This document shows positions 1 through 12,200 of a stretch of 64,000 nt of DNA, piece by piece. The stretch's first letter is position 1. The number at the start of each line of letters is the position of its first letter. The position numbers and the translations under genes are program-made. This DNA comes from Cloeon dipterum. Taxonomy: Eukaryota > Arthropoda > Insecta > Ephemeroptera > Baetidae. The notes under the pieces are model-generated. The model was not told the DNA's origin and made no database searches. It saw only the letters and a program-made list of their open reading frames with translations. The stretch lies in contig NC_088790.1 of NCBI RefSeq assembly GCF_949628265.1, positions 17,984,545 through 18,048,544 of the forward strand. The letters are read 5' to 3'.

Positions 1-305
1 CCAGTTACTTTTGAGGGTGCCAATCAAAACTGCTCTCAAACTGTTCAAGATATTTAGTGATTATTCAACTGTTGTCTGATAGCAAGATACTGTTGTTATT
101 ATGTAAGCACACACTGATTCTCTACTCAGTCGGAACAGAGTTTCAAAAGTTCATATTTTGCGAATCAGAGCTACTCTATTCATCACCGATAATAAAAACA
201 GATGAATATCCAATTTAACCTGTCTAGTTTTCTTTTTGCTACGACCTTTATTTCGTGGGATTTTTCAGGATTAAAAGAACGGCATTTAATTTAAAATTAC
301 CATAT

Positions 306-311
306 TTTATT
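306..311 (-). terminator. Candidate E75 poly(A) signal
   Basis: AATAAA on the minus strand, the last good signal before the left edge on the E75 3' side. It would give a 3'UTR of about 2.3 kb. Similar TTTATT strings nearby (about 374) could also serve, so the exact end is uncertain. Confidence 0.35.
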
Positions 312-2638
312 GACCACAATAAACAGTCATTATACCAACTTAAAATTATTACATTATTATTTTTTCACATTTTCTATTTATTATAAAAAGAAAACAATGA
401 AACAGTTCATACTTCTGCAGCAATTTTCACTCACAATTATTCCCCTAAAAACCATTTATTGTAGCTTACAATCGAGCACAAGTTTTTCATTCATTGCCTG
501 GTTCGTACACAAAAAAGCAGCAGTCACTCTCATCAAAAATTTTTCACTTTTACGAGATGATTTTCCAAGTAGGTGGGATAAGAAAATAATCCAAAGCATT
601 TTCCGTCAATTAGAATTGCAGACTAACAAAAATATACTCTGTGTGTTTCGCATAAAATTCTCGTCATCATCATTATATTTTTCCTTTTCAAGTTCTCTTA
701 AAATGTACCAACAACACAAATTAGAAAGGACAAAAGAAATCAACTTGAAGAGGATGTGGCGCGCGCGTCAAGTCATCGATTAAAAAGCAAGTTGCGAATT
801 AGGAAACAGAACCAACGTATACAGAAATTCTAATTTCCCGGGAAAATACTGCACATGAAAATTGGTCCTGACACAAGAAGTGTGAAGCAAGGTTCCGCGA
901 ACGTGCCATTGCCTTCGGGGGAGAAGTGAGTGAGGGAAATGTAATTTTTTGTACTTTACAAGTGTGATTCGATTTCGGAAAACTGGCCCGGTTTGGATGA
1001 GTTTCGCGTTTTTCACAAAGTAGCGCCGGCACGTTCGCGGAGTGAGACCGCCTGTCCAGGTGTGTGTATGTGTGAGTGTTTGGTTGGTTGGTTCACATTG
1101 AGAGTAGTCGCCTAGCTTAATTAATTAATGAATTAATTACTTTTAAGAGTTATACAGCATAGAGGAAGTTGTATATAAAAATTCGTATCTCGCTGTTGTG
1201 AATGCAATCGAAAGTAACGAGAGAATAATTTCGATTTTTATGCGGGTGTGGTGTACGAAATTGTTTGAGGAAACGAACGAAAATAATCATCAACAACGGC
1301 TGCTAACCAATCGCGGAAAAATATTAAATAATAATCAACGATTATCACAAACAATTAATTAATCAACTAAATAACCAGTTTTCGCGGATCGCCAAATTTC
1401 AAAATAACGCGTCTTACGAATTTAATTCTGCATTATATTCTCGCCGAGATGTTTTTTGATGTTACACATTAATTACCTAGTTTTAGTTATGAATTAGTTA
1501 ATTACTGCTTTAACTACTAAACGCTACACAGACTTTTCATTTTTGTGAAGAAGTTTATAAAAAATGTCGTCATGCATCACCCGAAATCGCACTGCGGGCG
1601 CAGTCAGAATGATCAGAAAATCTTTTGCTAATAAATTAATCATTGACTCGTCTATAAAACGTTCGGGACACTGCATTTTGAGAGAGATAGAGAGAGGGAG
1701 AGAGAAAAATCTTCCGGGTTTTGTATGTACATGGAATTGTTTGTTTCGTACTGCCAAAAGTTTTGCCTATGGGTGTTTAAGTGTGTGATTCGAATCTACA
1801 GCACAAAATGTGTATGTTTAAATGTGTGTATGTGTGAGTTAGAGTGTGTATGTGTTACAATCTTCTTCATCATCATGTATCAATTATTAAGTTTTAAAAC
1901 CAAAAATTGACGATTTGGTTTTTAGTCGTGTGTGTTTTACGATTACATTAATTTATAATAAAAAAAAGTTTGCAGCCGAGTTTTTCAAACTCGCGTTGGG
2001 GAAAATACATCATCAGACATATCGCATGCCACGGATATTACATTATGATAATTATTACGTACCATATTTACAGCATTGCACTAATTGTATCAAATTTAGA
2101 GTCCGTTTAATTAATTTTACTTGGATTTTCTCTCGCGTCAGAAACTGATATATTTATATTATACTGAGTGTTGGATCGAATTTCAGCGTTGATGTACAAA
2201 GTATGATATAAGAGCAATAATAATATTACACGACACAGTAGTAATAATAATAATAATGAGACGAGACAGGTGCTGATAGGCTTTGACGAAAAATAACTCT
2301 TTGCTGAATTTGTACATGTACACTAGTCAAATCATCGCGCAATCAATCAACATAATTATAACACATTACAATTATTACAACAGCAGTGCGGCGGCGTGCG
2401 GGCACGCGCTCGCAGGTTCTTAACTCATACGTAATTAATTTAAAAAGTCAGTATTTGGTCTTAGGAAGTGAAAATTGCACTCTTCGTCATCTGGCACATA
2501 AAAAATAATCATCGTAGAGACAAAAATAAAATATTATCGAGGAAAAAAATTCAAACAAAAAGTGTGATATCAGAAGAAGTTGTTTTAATAAGTCCGAAAG
2601 CAACTTTCAACTCTGCCACAGAGTTCGTGTAAACGCGC
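312..2638 (-). other. Eip75B: Probable E75 3' untranslated region
   Basis: AT-rich sequence directly downstream of the E75 stop codon, with no convincing coding frame on either strand. It contains GT/TG-rich stretches (about 1,800-1,860), a GA-rich run (1,680-1,710) and many ATTTA-like pentamers on the transcribed strand. That is expected for an unstable early-response mRNA (inference). The boundary at 312 rests only on the candidate poly(A) signal. I see no feature in positions 1-300. Confidence 0.5.
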
Positions 2639-3298
2639 TTACATCTTGATGGAGAGGTTGAGCGGTTGCGACTCAGTCGGGGCCACCGCCTTGCTGCTCA
2701 TGATGACAGACGTCTGGCCGCCGGCCTGGGACGGCCACGTGGATGCCGCGGCCGTCGCCGGCGCCTGTTCGTGCAGGATGTAGTTCTGGATCACCTCTGC
2801 CTGCTTCATTTGCTCGGCGGTGAGCTTTGGCGACTCGGCCAGAGATCGGGCCAGCATGCTGTGCGTAGCACTTAGGCTGGCCGCCTTGTAGCTCGATGGA
2901 CTGGACGCGGCCGTCGGCTGCTGCGATGGGCAGCCCGACGACGTGGCACCGGCCGCCGCAGCAGCCGCCGCCTCCTCGCCTGGAATGGGTCTGCGGAACT
3001 TTTTGTGCGGCTTGTAGGCCGCCTCCATGAGCGAGTTGGTGTCGTAGAGGGGCGGCGCCTGCAGCACCCTCTTCAGCACCGGCATGTCCTCGGGGAAGGC
3101 CGTCGTTGGCGGCTCCTCGGTCACGTCCACGCATGAGCGCGGCGAGCTGCACACTGAGGTCTCGGAGAACTTGTCCAGCTTTTCAGTGCCAGACTCGATT
3201 CCAGAATCGGACGGTGGCGACTCAGGGATCTTGCGCGCGTACTTGGTGTTTGGCTCGTACATGCTGGCTGTTGAGCCACGTCGCTTCAGACTGCAAAT
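2639..3298 (-). CDS. Eip75B: E75 shared 3'-terminal coding exon (C-terminal F domain)
   Basis: Encodes the last 219 residues plus stop TAA. It carries [10 protein letters not shown], the block [20 protein letters not shown] followed by [10 protein letters not shown], an alanine tract, the segment [17 protein letters not shown], and ends PLNLSIKM. These match the conserved islands of insect E75 F domains. I place the acceptor at TTTTTGCTCGGTAG, starting at 3298, because this gives phase 0 with the upstream exon. A second AG eight bases later would break the frame. The F domain modulates repression in E75 (family knowledge). Confidence 0.93.
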   Translation of the reverse strand: MCSLKRRGSTASMYEPNTKYARKIPESPPSDSGIESGTEKLDKFSETSVCSSPRSCVDVTEEPPTTAFPEDMPVLKRVLQAPPLYDTNSLMEAAYKPHKKFRRPIPGEEAAAAAAAGATSSGCPSQQPTAASSPSSYKAASLSATHSMLARSLAESPKLTAEQMKQAEVIQNYILHEQAPATAAASTWPSQAGGQTSVIMSSKAVAPTESQPLNLSIKM

Positions 3299-6200
3299 CT
3301 ACCGAGCAAAAATTAAGAGGACCGGTTAGCCAACTGCACTCGTAGAAGTAATGAATTTATAGCTATTATTTTTTATTCCTTAAGAAAAAAACAAGCGATT
3401 GGTAGTTTGTGGATAATTACCTTATTCTCGCAAGACTCATCAGTCGACGGGGGAGATCCTTCCATTTTGTACGGACACGAGGAAGAGGAGGAGGACTGCT
3501 GGTACTCGGAGTACGGACTCATCTCCTCGGACTCGACGCTGCTACTGCTGCTCGAGGTCTCCTGACTAGCCCAGTTGCTGCTGCTGTTCTCCTGCTGCTG
3601 CTCGGTCATCTTGAAGGCGAGCAGCTTCTCAGAGTGCAGTGTGTTGAGGGTGCGCAGGTCGGGTACCTTGGCGAACAGCTGCTCGAGCACGGCAGGTGCG
3701 TTATCGCCGTGCGTCTCAGTGACCAGTCGCTGCAGGGCGGTCTTCAGCCGCCTGTGCATCTTCTCCACGAACTCGACGTTGCGCAGGCCGGGCCTGTCGG
3801 GTGCGATCACCACCACCGAGCAGAAGAGCCCGACCTCGGCGTCGCTCAGTCCCAGTCCATTCAGCCGCTCGGCAAAGTCAAACATTGAGTCGACGAGGAA
3901 GCGCGCGTTCGACGCAGATAGACGCGCCGAGTCGCGCGACAACACCTGGCCGTTCAGGCAAACTAACCGTCCGGTCTGGGGACAGAAAGAGAGAAGCACA
4001 CGGTTAAATTTCCGCTTTCTACATTTATATTTTCTGACTTTGAAATTCCAGGTTAAATCTAAATGATTTTTTAACTTTTTCGAGCCTCACCTGAGCGTCA
4101 AACATGGCTGCCAGGCGCAGGAGCAGCACCTCAAAGACTCCAGCCTTGAGCAAAGTCACTTGGTCTGCCTGTGCAAGCAGCGAGAATCCGGGCAGGCGTT
4201 TTGCAAACTGGACCACGCCACGGATAGCCGGCGAGAAGCGGGCCGAGAAGTCTTGTAGGGCCTCCTGCGCACCGTTCAGGGGGACGGCATTGGGGTTGAG
4301 AGGGCATGCCTGTAACAAACACGAGACGCATGATGCACAAGTCTCATCCAGCGTGTGGTGACGCGTTTCACGTGCCGCTTATCACCCCAGTCTGCACATT
4401 TTAATGCAAACAAAAGAGGCAAACGTGATAAGAGAGAGAGAGAGAAAGAGAGAAAGAGAGGCGGCGACCTTGGCTCAAGGTTAATTTTTCATTATTGTAT
4501 ATTTGTTATGGCAACAGTTTCCGTAGGCAGCGCTCGCTCGTCGCAAGGACAAATCCTGCATCGATCGAGGGTGCGAACGCGGCGGCCCTGGACGGTGGAT
4601 AGACTTTATTCTTTTCGATTCGCCCCACAGGTTCCCGTCGGCCGGTGTGCGGCGGGCGGGCGGGCGGGCGGGCGGGCGGGTGGGCAGGCGGGCGGCAGAC
4701 GCAACAAGCGCGCGAAGCCCAAAAGTGGTGAGATCGATAGGGGCGAGGAGGAGGCTACGTGCTGAGTGTCCCGCCCGACACGGCTCGACTCTGGCGAATC
4801 CACGCGCGGTGCAATGTGAGTCACGTGTTTTTCGCCATCGGCTTGTGACCTTGGCGCCGCGGCGGCCTTGACTCGCGCGCCGCGCACTGAGTCGATAAAA
4901 GCAAAGCAAGCAGAGCTCGCACCCCGGCTCCAACCCGCAGGCCCCGCCCTCCGGCCGATGACGCACAACGCCCGAGCAGCAAGGTCCCGGGGCCTTCACG
5001 TCGGGGGTTCACGAGGGGATGGCCGCGAAATAGGACCGTCTAACGCACTTTTCGCCGTCGCGCATCACTTTTTAATGATATACTGATGATAATGGAGTCG
5101 ACGGCGGCAGCGGCGGCGAAGAAGGCGACTCAAGGTTCTCGCTGACATCACACAATGCGCGTGGCCTTGGCTGTGAAAAATGAGGAAGAGCAGAGGTCGC
5201 GGCAGGGTTGTCCGCCAGACGGACGAGTAACGGCCGAGAGTAGACTAATTGGGCCGCCCGCCAACCGGAATTGTTTGCAAAAATTCGCTCGCCGCTGTAG
5301 CAACCGTCCTCGCGACCGTGAGCACTTGCAAATTTATTTACACACATAGTAGCAGCTCGCACAAAGGTCGCGGAGCGTTCAAAAGCCAATTAGAACAAAT
5401 AGAACACGGTGCAGTCGAGTGTGTGGTACTTTTATTGTGTTGCGCTAGATAAAGATCCGCGCCAAGGAGAAAGGGTCACGATCTTGTAGGAGTGAGCTTT
5501 ATTATTCAGCAACTACGCCAGCCAGACGAGCTCTCTCGTAGAGGACGCGGCGTAATACTAATTGCATCCGCGCGCGCGGGTGCATTCGCCGAGGGGTGGA
5601 AATTCCGCTCCCAGGAGTGGCGAGCAAGGTGAAAACAGAGGGCACCGCGCAAAACGTCAAAGGTCAGAGATCGAACGGAGCGGCAGCACCGGCCGAGAAA
5701 TCGACCAGGAAACCGAAGGGGAAAAAAGAGTCGCCAAAATAAGCCGCGAGCCAAGGTTGCCCCGGTCGAGGGACGAATCAAACAACGCCGAAATAGACAC
5801 TTACCAAGGTCGTGGGTGCGCAGAAGCTAGGATTTTCACGAGCGTTCTGCAGGAAGGGCCGGATTTTGTCCTGCGTGAAGTCGCACGTTTCGATGTGAGC
5901 ACGGATGACGGTGGTCATGAGACGTCCTTCGTCCTCGAGCTCTGCGGCCACGGCCCTTTCGTGCGACCTCGAACTCGAACTCTGCTGCATGGCGGCCAAG
6001 ATGCGGGCCTTCTCGCGCTTGGGCACGCGCCCAAATCTCACGGCTGAAACATACAAGATCGAGAGATGAGACGAGTTATCGCATGCACAGCCTTGCTGCA
6101 TATATGCATTTTGATGCGAATTTCGATCAACCCGAATAGGAACAGCAAAAGTCGGGAGAAAGTAAACACACGCGCACAACGAGGTTAAAAGCGGTGAAAG

Positions 6201-9200
6201 TATTCAAAGAGCCGACCCTAGCCACCTCGCTCAGTACACGCTGCTCCACTGAAACACTTTTTCCTTATAACTTTCGCTGAAAGTTCAAAGACTCCTCACG
6301 GCCTGACAAAGCATTGCAAATCCGCAAGATCCACCAATTTTTTTTAAATAATTTTTAATTTCTAAATAGTTTAAAGTGAATAGATTTCACTTGAGGTTGA
6401 CTCTTTTTGCAAAAATTAAAAATCGGGCTTAATCCCTGTAATGAATTACCAATCCTTGATATTAATTACTAAATGAGTTTGCAAGTTTGGAAAAAAGTTT
6501 CTATATTGTACTCACGAGCATTGTGGTAGGAATATCTTCCGGACAAAATGCCCTTCAGAATAGGTAACTTGTTTTCCGTGTCCATTGCGGGTAAAGTCGG
6601 AGAGGAAAACGAAATGAGGAACTGCGATATCCAAATTAAGGTATGGCCAGGCTGGTAACTACGAATTCACTGATCACAGGCGAGTCTAGTGCGGCATTAT
6701 CACCACCGACCGATTGAAATAGCTGCGCGGCGCGAGGTTAAATGCCGTTCTCCGCGTCCGCACCGTCGGAGAGAGCACACTCGAATGTGGAAAATAGCGC
6801 GCCTGAGCCGTGAGCTACCAACCTACCGCCAGCCAGCCAGCGAGAGGCAGCGGGCGGAGGCGAAAATCACTTTCTTTCTCCGCCGTTCGCATACAATTTC
6901 TCTAGTTCGTGTGCACGAGAAATCGCAATTTGATACGAGATGAAAATGAAATCGCGCGCGCCTCTGATCCCATTCCGCACCACAGCCATTTTATTGCCAT
7001 TTTCACTTTTAACGTATACGCACGCCGACCGAAATAAAAAAATTAGCATTTTCCCCGTCAAGTTTGCCGCGTTTGTGGTTTTGAGGCAACCGCGCCCGAA
7101 ATAGATTATTTTGCCTCCGGTCACTTTTATCGGGTGATTCGAAAACACGTCATTCTAGCCACTTCCTGCCCCTTTGGGTTGGTAGCCCTCGCTCGTCCGC
7201 TAATCTCGCTCTAACGTCATAGCGCACCAGAATTTGCCCTTGACCTTCAAGCCGAGTGCGAGCTATTTCAGTCGGCGTCGACCCAGCCATCTTCGCTCCG
7301 ACAAATGGCCGCTAAAATCTATAACTCGCTGCTTCCTCCTCTGCAGCACCGCACCACCCGATTGAAAACCTCGGTTGCGTAATATTGGCGCGAGTGACGT
7401 GTGCGAGCGAGATTAACTCGTCCTTTGCCAATGTGAAGCACTGAACAAAGCAGCAAAGAGAAGGACAAACTCACCGTCACGGCTCATGCCGACCGCGATG
7501 CACTTCTTGAGCCGGCAGTACTGGCAACGGTTCCTGTTTATCCGCAGGATCGAGCATTGCTGGTTTTTAGTGCACGGCCTGTACTGGATTTTCTGCTGGA
7601 TGCTACGCCTGAAGAAGCCCTGTAACACAAAACGCAAAATTTAAGTCGAGTGTCGGACATAAGCTGAAAATTTTTACAACAAAGAATTATATTAAAGGGA
7701 TATTCCCCCAAAATTTCGATTTGCCGAAAACACGAGACAGCAACAACGCCTAGTAGCCTTCGAGTGTGGTTGATTTCCAACCAGAAGCCCCTAATGCCAG
7801 TGATGTAACGAAACCTGTCAGAGGCTGAAACTAGCACACCTCTCCCAAAAATAGCCAAGCAGTGCGCGCAAAACGTCAGTTTCAAAATTATTTTGCACAA
7901 CATAAGTGACCTATCTCTACAAACAGCGCATTAGTGCAGCCTTGCCGTTCCACGCCCGCCGTTCTGCTGAATGCAGTTTCTCAACTGCGGAGTTAATCGA
8001 TCGAAAAGTGTCTGGCTGCATAGCGTAGTACATAATGTGCTTCACAGCGACGGTTGCATACGCTAGGGAGTAGGTGGGTGGGTGGGTGGGGTGGATGAAC
8101 CGATTCAACCGATGCAGATCCAAACAAAGGCGGCGCCGGCGGGTGCCACCGGCGCCGACGAGGAGTCGTAATGAGCTCTCGATCCCATTTTCCTCTACGG
8201 TACTAATTTGCTTTTAATTGCGAGCAAGAGTTCAAAGCAGGTCAGCCGGGCGGGGAATGAATGCACTTCTGGCGAGTGCAGCCAACGCTCGTCTGCGTCG
8301 CCGCTGCATGTTGGATAGGTCAGAAACAACGGTCTAGCGGGCCGACGTGCAAGCTCGACGTGAGCTGTGCTGGGAAGCGGGATTTCGAATGAGTTCACTG
8401 GGTTTGTTGAACTCGCGCCTCTGTTTTGCTTTCGGTCCGTCGCCGCACCGCGCTACTGGAGAAAAATGGTCTGAGACCGAAGGTATTTTTAAAGTGCTCC
8501 GATTTTATCATCGACAGTTTGATCAGTTGTTAGGACGGGAATTTTATGATTTTACTTGGTTAACAAGGTACATGATTTTTGAATTTAGGTCGCAGATATA
8601 TGTATAATAAAAAAAATATATTGTGTGTGGCCCAGTTCTTTCGCTGAATTGATTTGTTATAAATTAACGAAAATTTACTGCAAAATTCCGATTATCCTGG
8701 TTTGCTAGTTGTTATTATATTTTGCATCGTGAGCTTTGATGGGAATATACAGCGATTAATTTGAGAAAAGTAGAAAATGCATTTTTATGAAAGAATAGAG
8801 CAAACTAAATATGTATATAATCAAATAGACTAAAAATGGTTTATACCCAAAGGTCTCCAGGTTCGGTGTCGCACATGACTTCCAATTGTGGTTCCTCTTC
8901 CTCCACTTTTCCATCTTTCTCTAACTGATTTTCCGCGAAGGTCTGCTGCTGTGGCACTAAAAGAGCCATGGTTCGCTTGTTTAACTCGTCGTTCTGAACA
9001 CTGAACCGAATTCGGGACACTAAACTCTGAACACGGACAGCCCAACTGGTGAGCAAGTGAATCCGCCACAAACTCGAATTGATAACTAACTAAGCGTAAG
9101 GCCTACGCGGTGTGTTCAGTAGTGAAAAAGCGGGCATGGGGGATTCACAAAGGGTCGACAGCGCCACGGCGCGTTCACTGGCCGCGAACTGTACTACGCG

Positions 9201-12200
9201 ACTGACCCAGTTATGGGTTGTTGCACCAACACAGCGCGACCAACCAACCCAGCTTGGCCGCTTAACACACGGCAGAATGGCTTTATGCATTAGTGTGTGT
9301 GTTATTATTACGAGAAGGAGAGAGACGCGCGGCTCTAGAAAAGTAAAAAACGCTCCGCCTTCTCGTCATTTTTAAAATGCTTTTTCTCCGTGTGTTGCCG
9401 CGGCCAATCGCGTCACTCGGCCATACAGAAACGAAAAGGTTGCGTCAGGGAAATGGGTCGTAAAAGAGCGCGGGTTATCGAACCCGCGACTTTTTTCCCC
9501 AGCACTCCACCTTCGCTTCCGAGAAGAAGGGTCCACAAATTCGAGTTTTTTCGCCTGGTTATTGCTCTCTGACGCAGAGAAGAGGTTACTCAGTCAGCCA
9601 GCAGCTGACGAGTAGGCGGTTGAACTTTCAAGGAAATTCAATCCAGGTTGTTTGCTTCGATTATCAAGGAAAACACAGTCTGTGTTTTATACCTGCGACT
9701 TGAAGATATTATCTCGTTACAGAAATATATTCCGCTCGAGCAGACCAGTAAGACGAATGAACCATTAATTTGTAGCTTCCTGATTTGTTTATTACTTTTG
9801 CCATTCAACAAATAGTGCAGTTCTCATTGAGTAATGCTTAGAAATTTGCGTTTGCATTTCCTGCTTTATTCAGTGTCGAAATAAAATATCTGCAGAAAAA
9901 TATTTATACAAATATGGGATGAATGTTGTGATTCCCTTTTGCTGCGTTAATCAAAACAACCAGAAGTGGAAAAGAGCGCAACTTATGCATTATTAGACAG
10001 CCTATTAAGGCTGGTAGGAATGAATGCTCATTTGCAAAGCAAAACAAGGTCTGATTCAGCGGAGTTTACAAACACCTCGATCAGACCTCCTAAATGCAAC
10101 TGGTGCAGGTCGTCGAGTTGCTTGTGCAACTCTTCTACGCATCCAGCAGTAGAAGACCCAGATTTTTTTCGGCTAAACTGCGCACATCGAAAAGTGAGCG
10201 TCGGCCCGCAGCAAGCAAAACAAACAGCAATCACGCAATACCCCGTGTGCGAAAAGAAATGCTTTCTTTCTCTGCTTCGTTCTTTCCGCTCGTTTGCAGG
10301 AAGCTCAAGTGGTGCATGAAGCGGCCACCGATCTAGAGTGACACAACGGCCAAAATCCATCTCTTTTTTCGAGTATACTCTCACTCACTGGAGTAGCAGG
10401 TTATTGACCCACGCTCCACATTGCGGGCGGAGGAGTTTGCGTCAGACGTGACGTCACGCAGCGACGGCCGGGTCATCGGCCCTCTTCCTTAAGAACAAGG
10501 ATAATTTCAGCGCAGAACGCGGGCTAAGTGAGCGACCCATACTCATCTCCTCTCCTTCGCTGACTCAACGGGGCAACTGACCTCGAAGTGAATGTTCGAA
10601 TTTCGTCGAAAAGGGATTGCGAATTGCGAGAGGATCTCTCTTCAAAAGAGAACTAAGATTTTTTTAAATATTATTTTTCCTGTAAGATCAGGACTGTGGC
10701 AACCTACTTGTAGCCCTGCAAGTGCAACAACCTGCGCGCGATTGAAAGGAGCAGACTGGAAATGGAGCAACTTGCCGTTTATTTATTTCTAACACTAATA
10801 GAGCAAAGCAGCACTGTACTCTGCACAAAGAGTCAGAGCCAGACAGTTGATTTATATTCCTCGCACTCGAACCGTACACCAGAAGCAACAAATAATAATG
10901 TGATTAAACAAACAGTGAGCAGTAGAAAACTTAGTCCACGCTAGGTTTCTTGATATCTCTAACAATAAGCTGAGTGGAAATTTCCAAATGGAAAACTCGG
11001 TCCACGTGATTTAATGAAAATCCGGTTTAAATCCAGGCCGCGAACCACGTTTCGATAAAAGCATTTCCATAATGATTTAGGAAAGATTTGGCCACTCACA
11101 TGTACCACCTCATGGTTGAGGTTTCGTCAAGAGTGCAAAAGCCTTTCGAGTGAGTATGCACACAATTACAAATTCAGGAAGCGCAAGCACACAATAGCGG
11201 CGGCGGCGGCGGGAGGTGATTACACAACGTGTATATTAAAGAAAAGCGCATTTCATGCTGAAGTCACACCGATCTCTAACTGCAAACATTTTTTGCGCCG
11301 TGTTTAGACGGCCGTTTAGTGCGAGAGCGCGACAATAAACAAATCAGCGGGTCCTCGACCTCTGGAAATCGAGAGCATTCAACCCTCCCAGCTCGGCGCC
11401 CGGCCACTCTGCGCATCCATGAATCGCGCCCCGGCAGCATGAATGCGGAGGCGGTGGCAGTGCGAGTGAAGCAGCGAGTATTTGTAGCGAGGTGAACGAC
11501 CCCCGCGCGCAACTGGGTCACCCGGGGATGTTTCCGTCGGCCGAACCACCCCTGCGTTTCGTGGCACGTAGGCAACCAGGGCTGCTTCTCGACGGTCCGT
11601 ATGCGCGCGGCCATTTTCTGGGGGCCAAACTTGCGGCTCTGGATTGATTATTTCCCCGCCGACAAGAGATCAAAATAACGAAAATCAGGGGGTTTGAGGA
11701 AACCCTCCGGGTACATGAATTTGTTAACTTTGCACTCTACTTCGAGTTAAGAAGTTTACTATGCGTGTTGCTCAATTCAACCTGCACTCAATCAATTATT
11801 TGTACTGTCGATGATTTTTTTTTTTGAAGTGACAAAATAAATATCTTCAGCATTATTGCAAAATTTAAGTTCTATTTCAGTTGCATCGAATCTACTGTAA
11901 ATAAAATATTCTAATTGAGGTTGGTGAACTTTGATTCAATTTTTCTGCTCACGTCGTATTTATGTTGTGTGTTGTAAAACAGAGTTGACACGATTTTTAA
12001 ATAGGCGCACTTTCCGTTGCAATGCAATGCGACTGAGAATTCCCTAACAAGACAATGTACGAAATAAATAATATCGATCACTGGGCCGCGTTATGTGATT
12101 CATCCGGCTACGCAAGATTGAAAAAAACCTGGTGAGTCATGTAACTCTACAGAAACAAGTGCGTAATCGAATACTGGTACGACGGAATTTCCGCTTACGG

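Noticed and set aside
2673-3888. Long frames in other registers or antisense to the E75 C-terminal and ligand-domain exons
   Set aside because: Shadows of the real E75 exons, created by GC-rich codons and CAG/GCC repeats.
9460-9570. tRNA-like T-arm on the minus strand (GGGTTCGATAACCC)
   Set aside because: Loop size is wrong for a T-arm, no acceptable A box at correct spacing, and no cloverleaf can be drawn.
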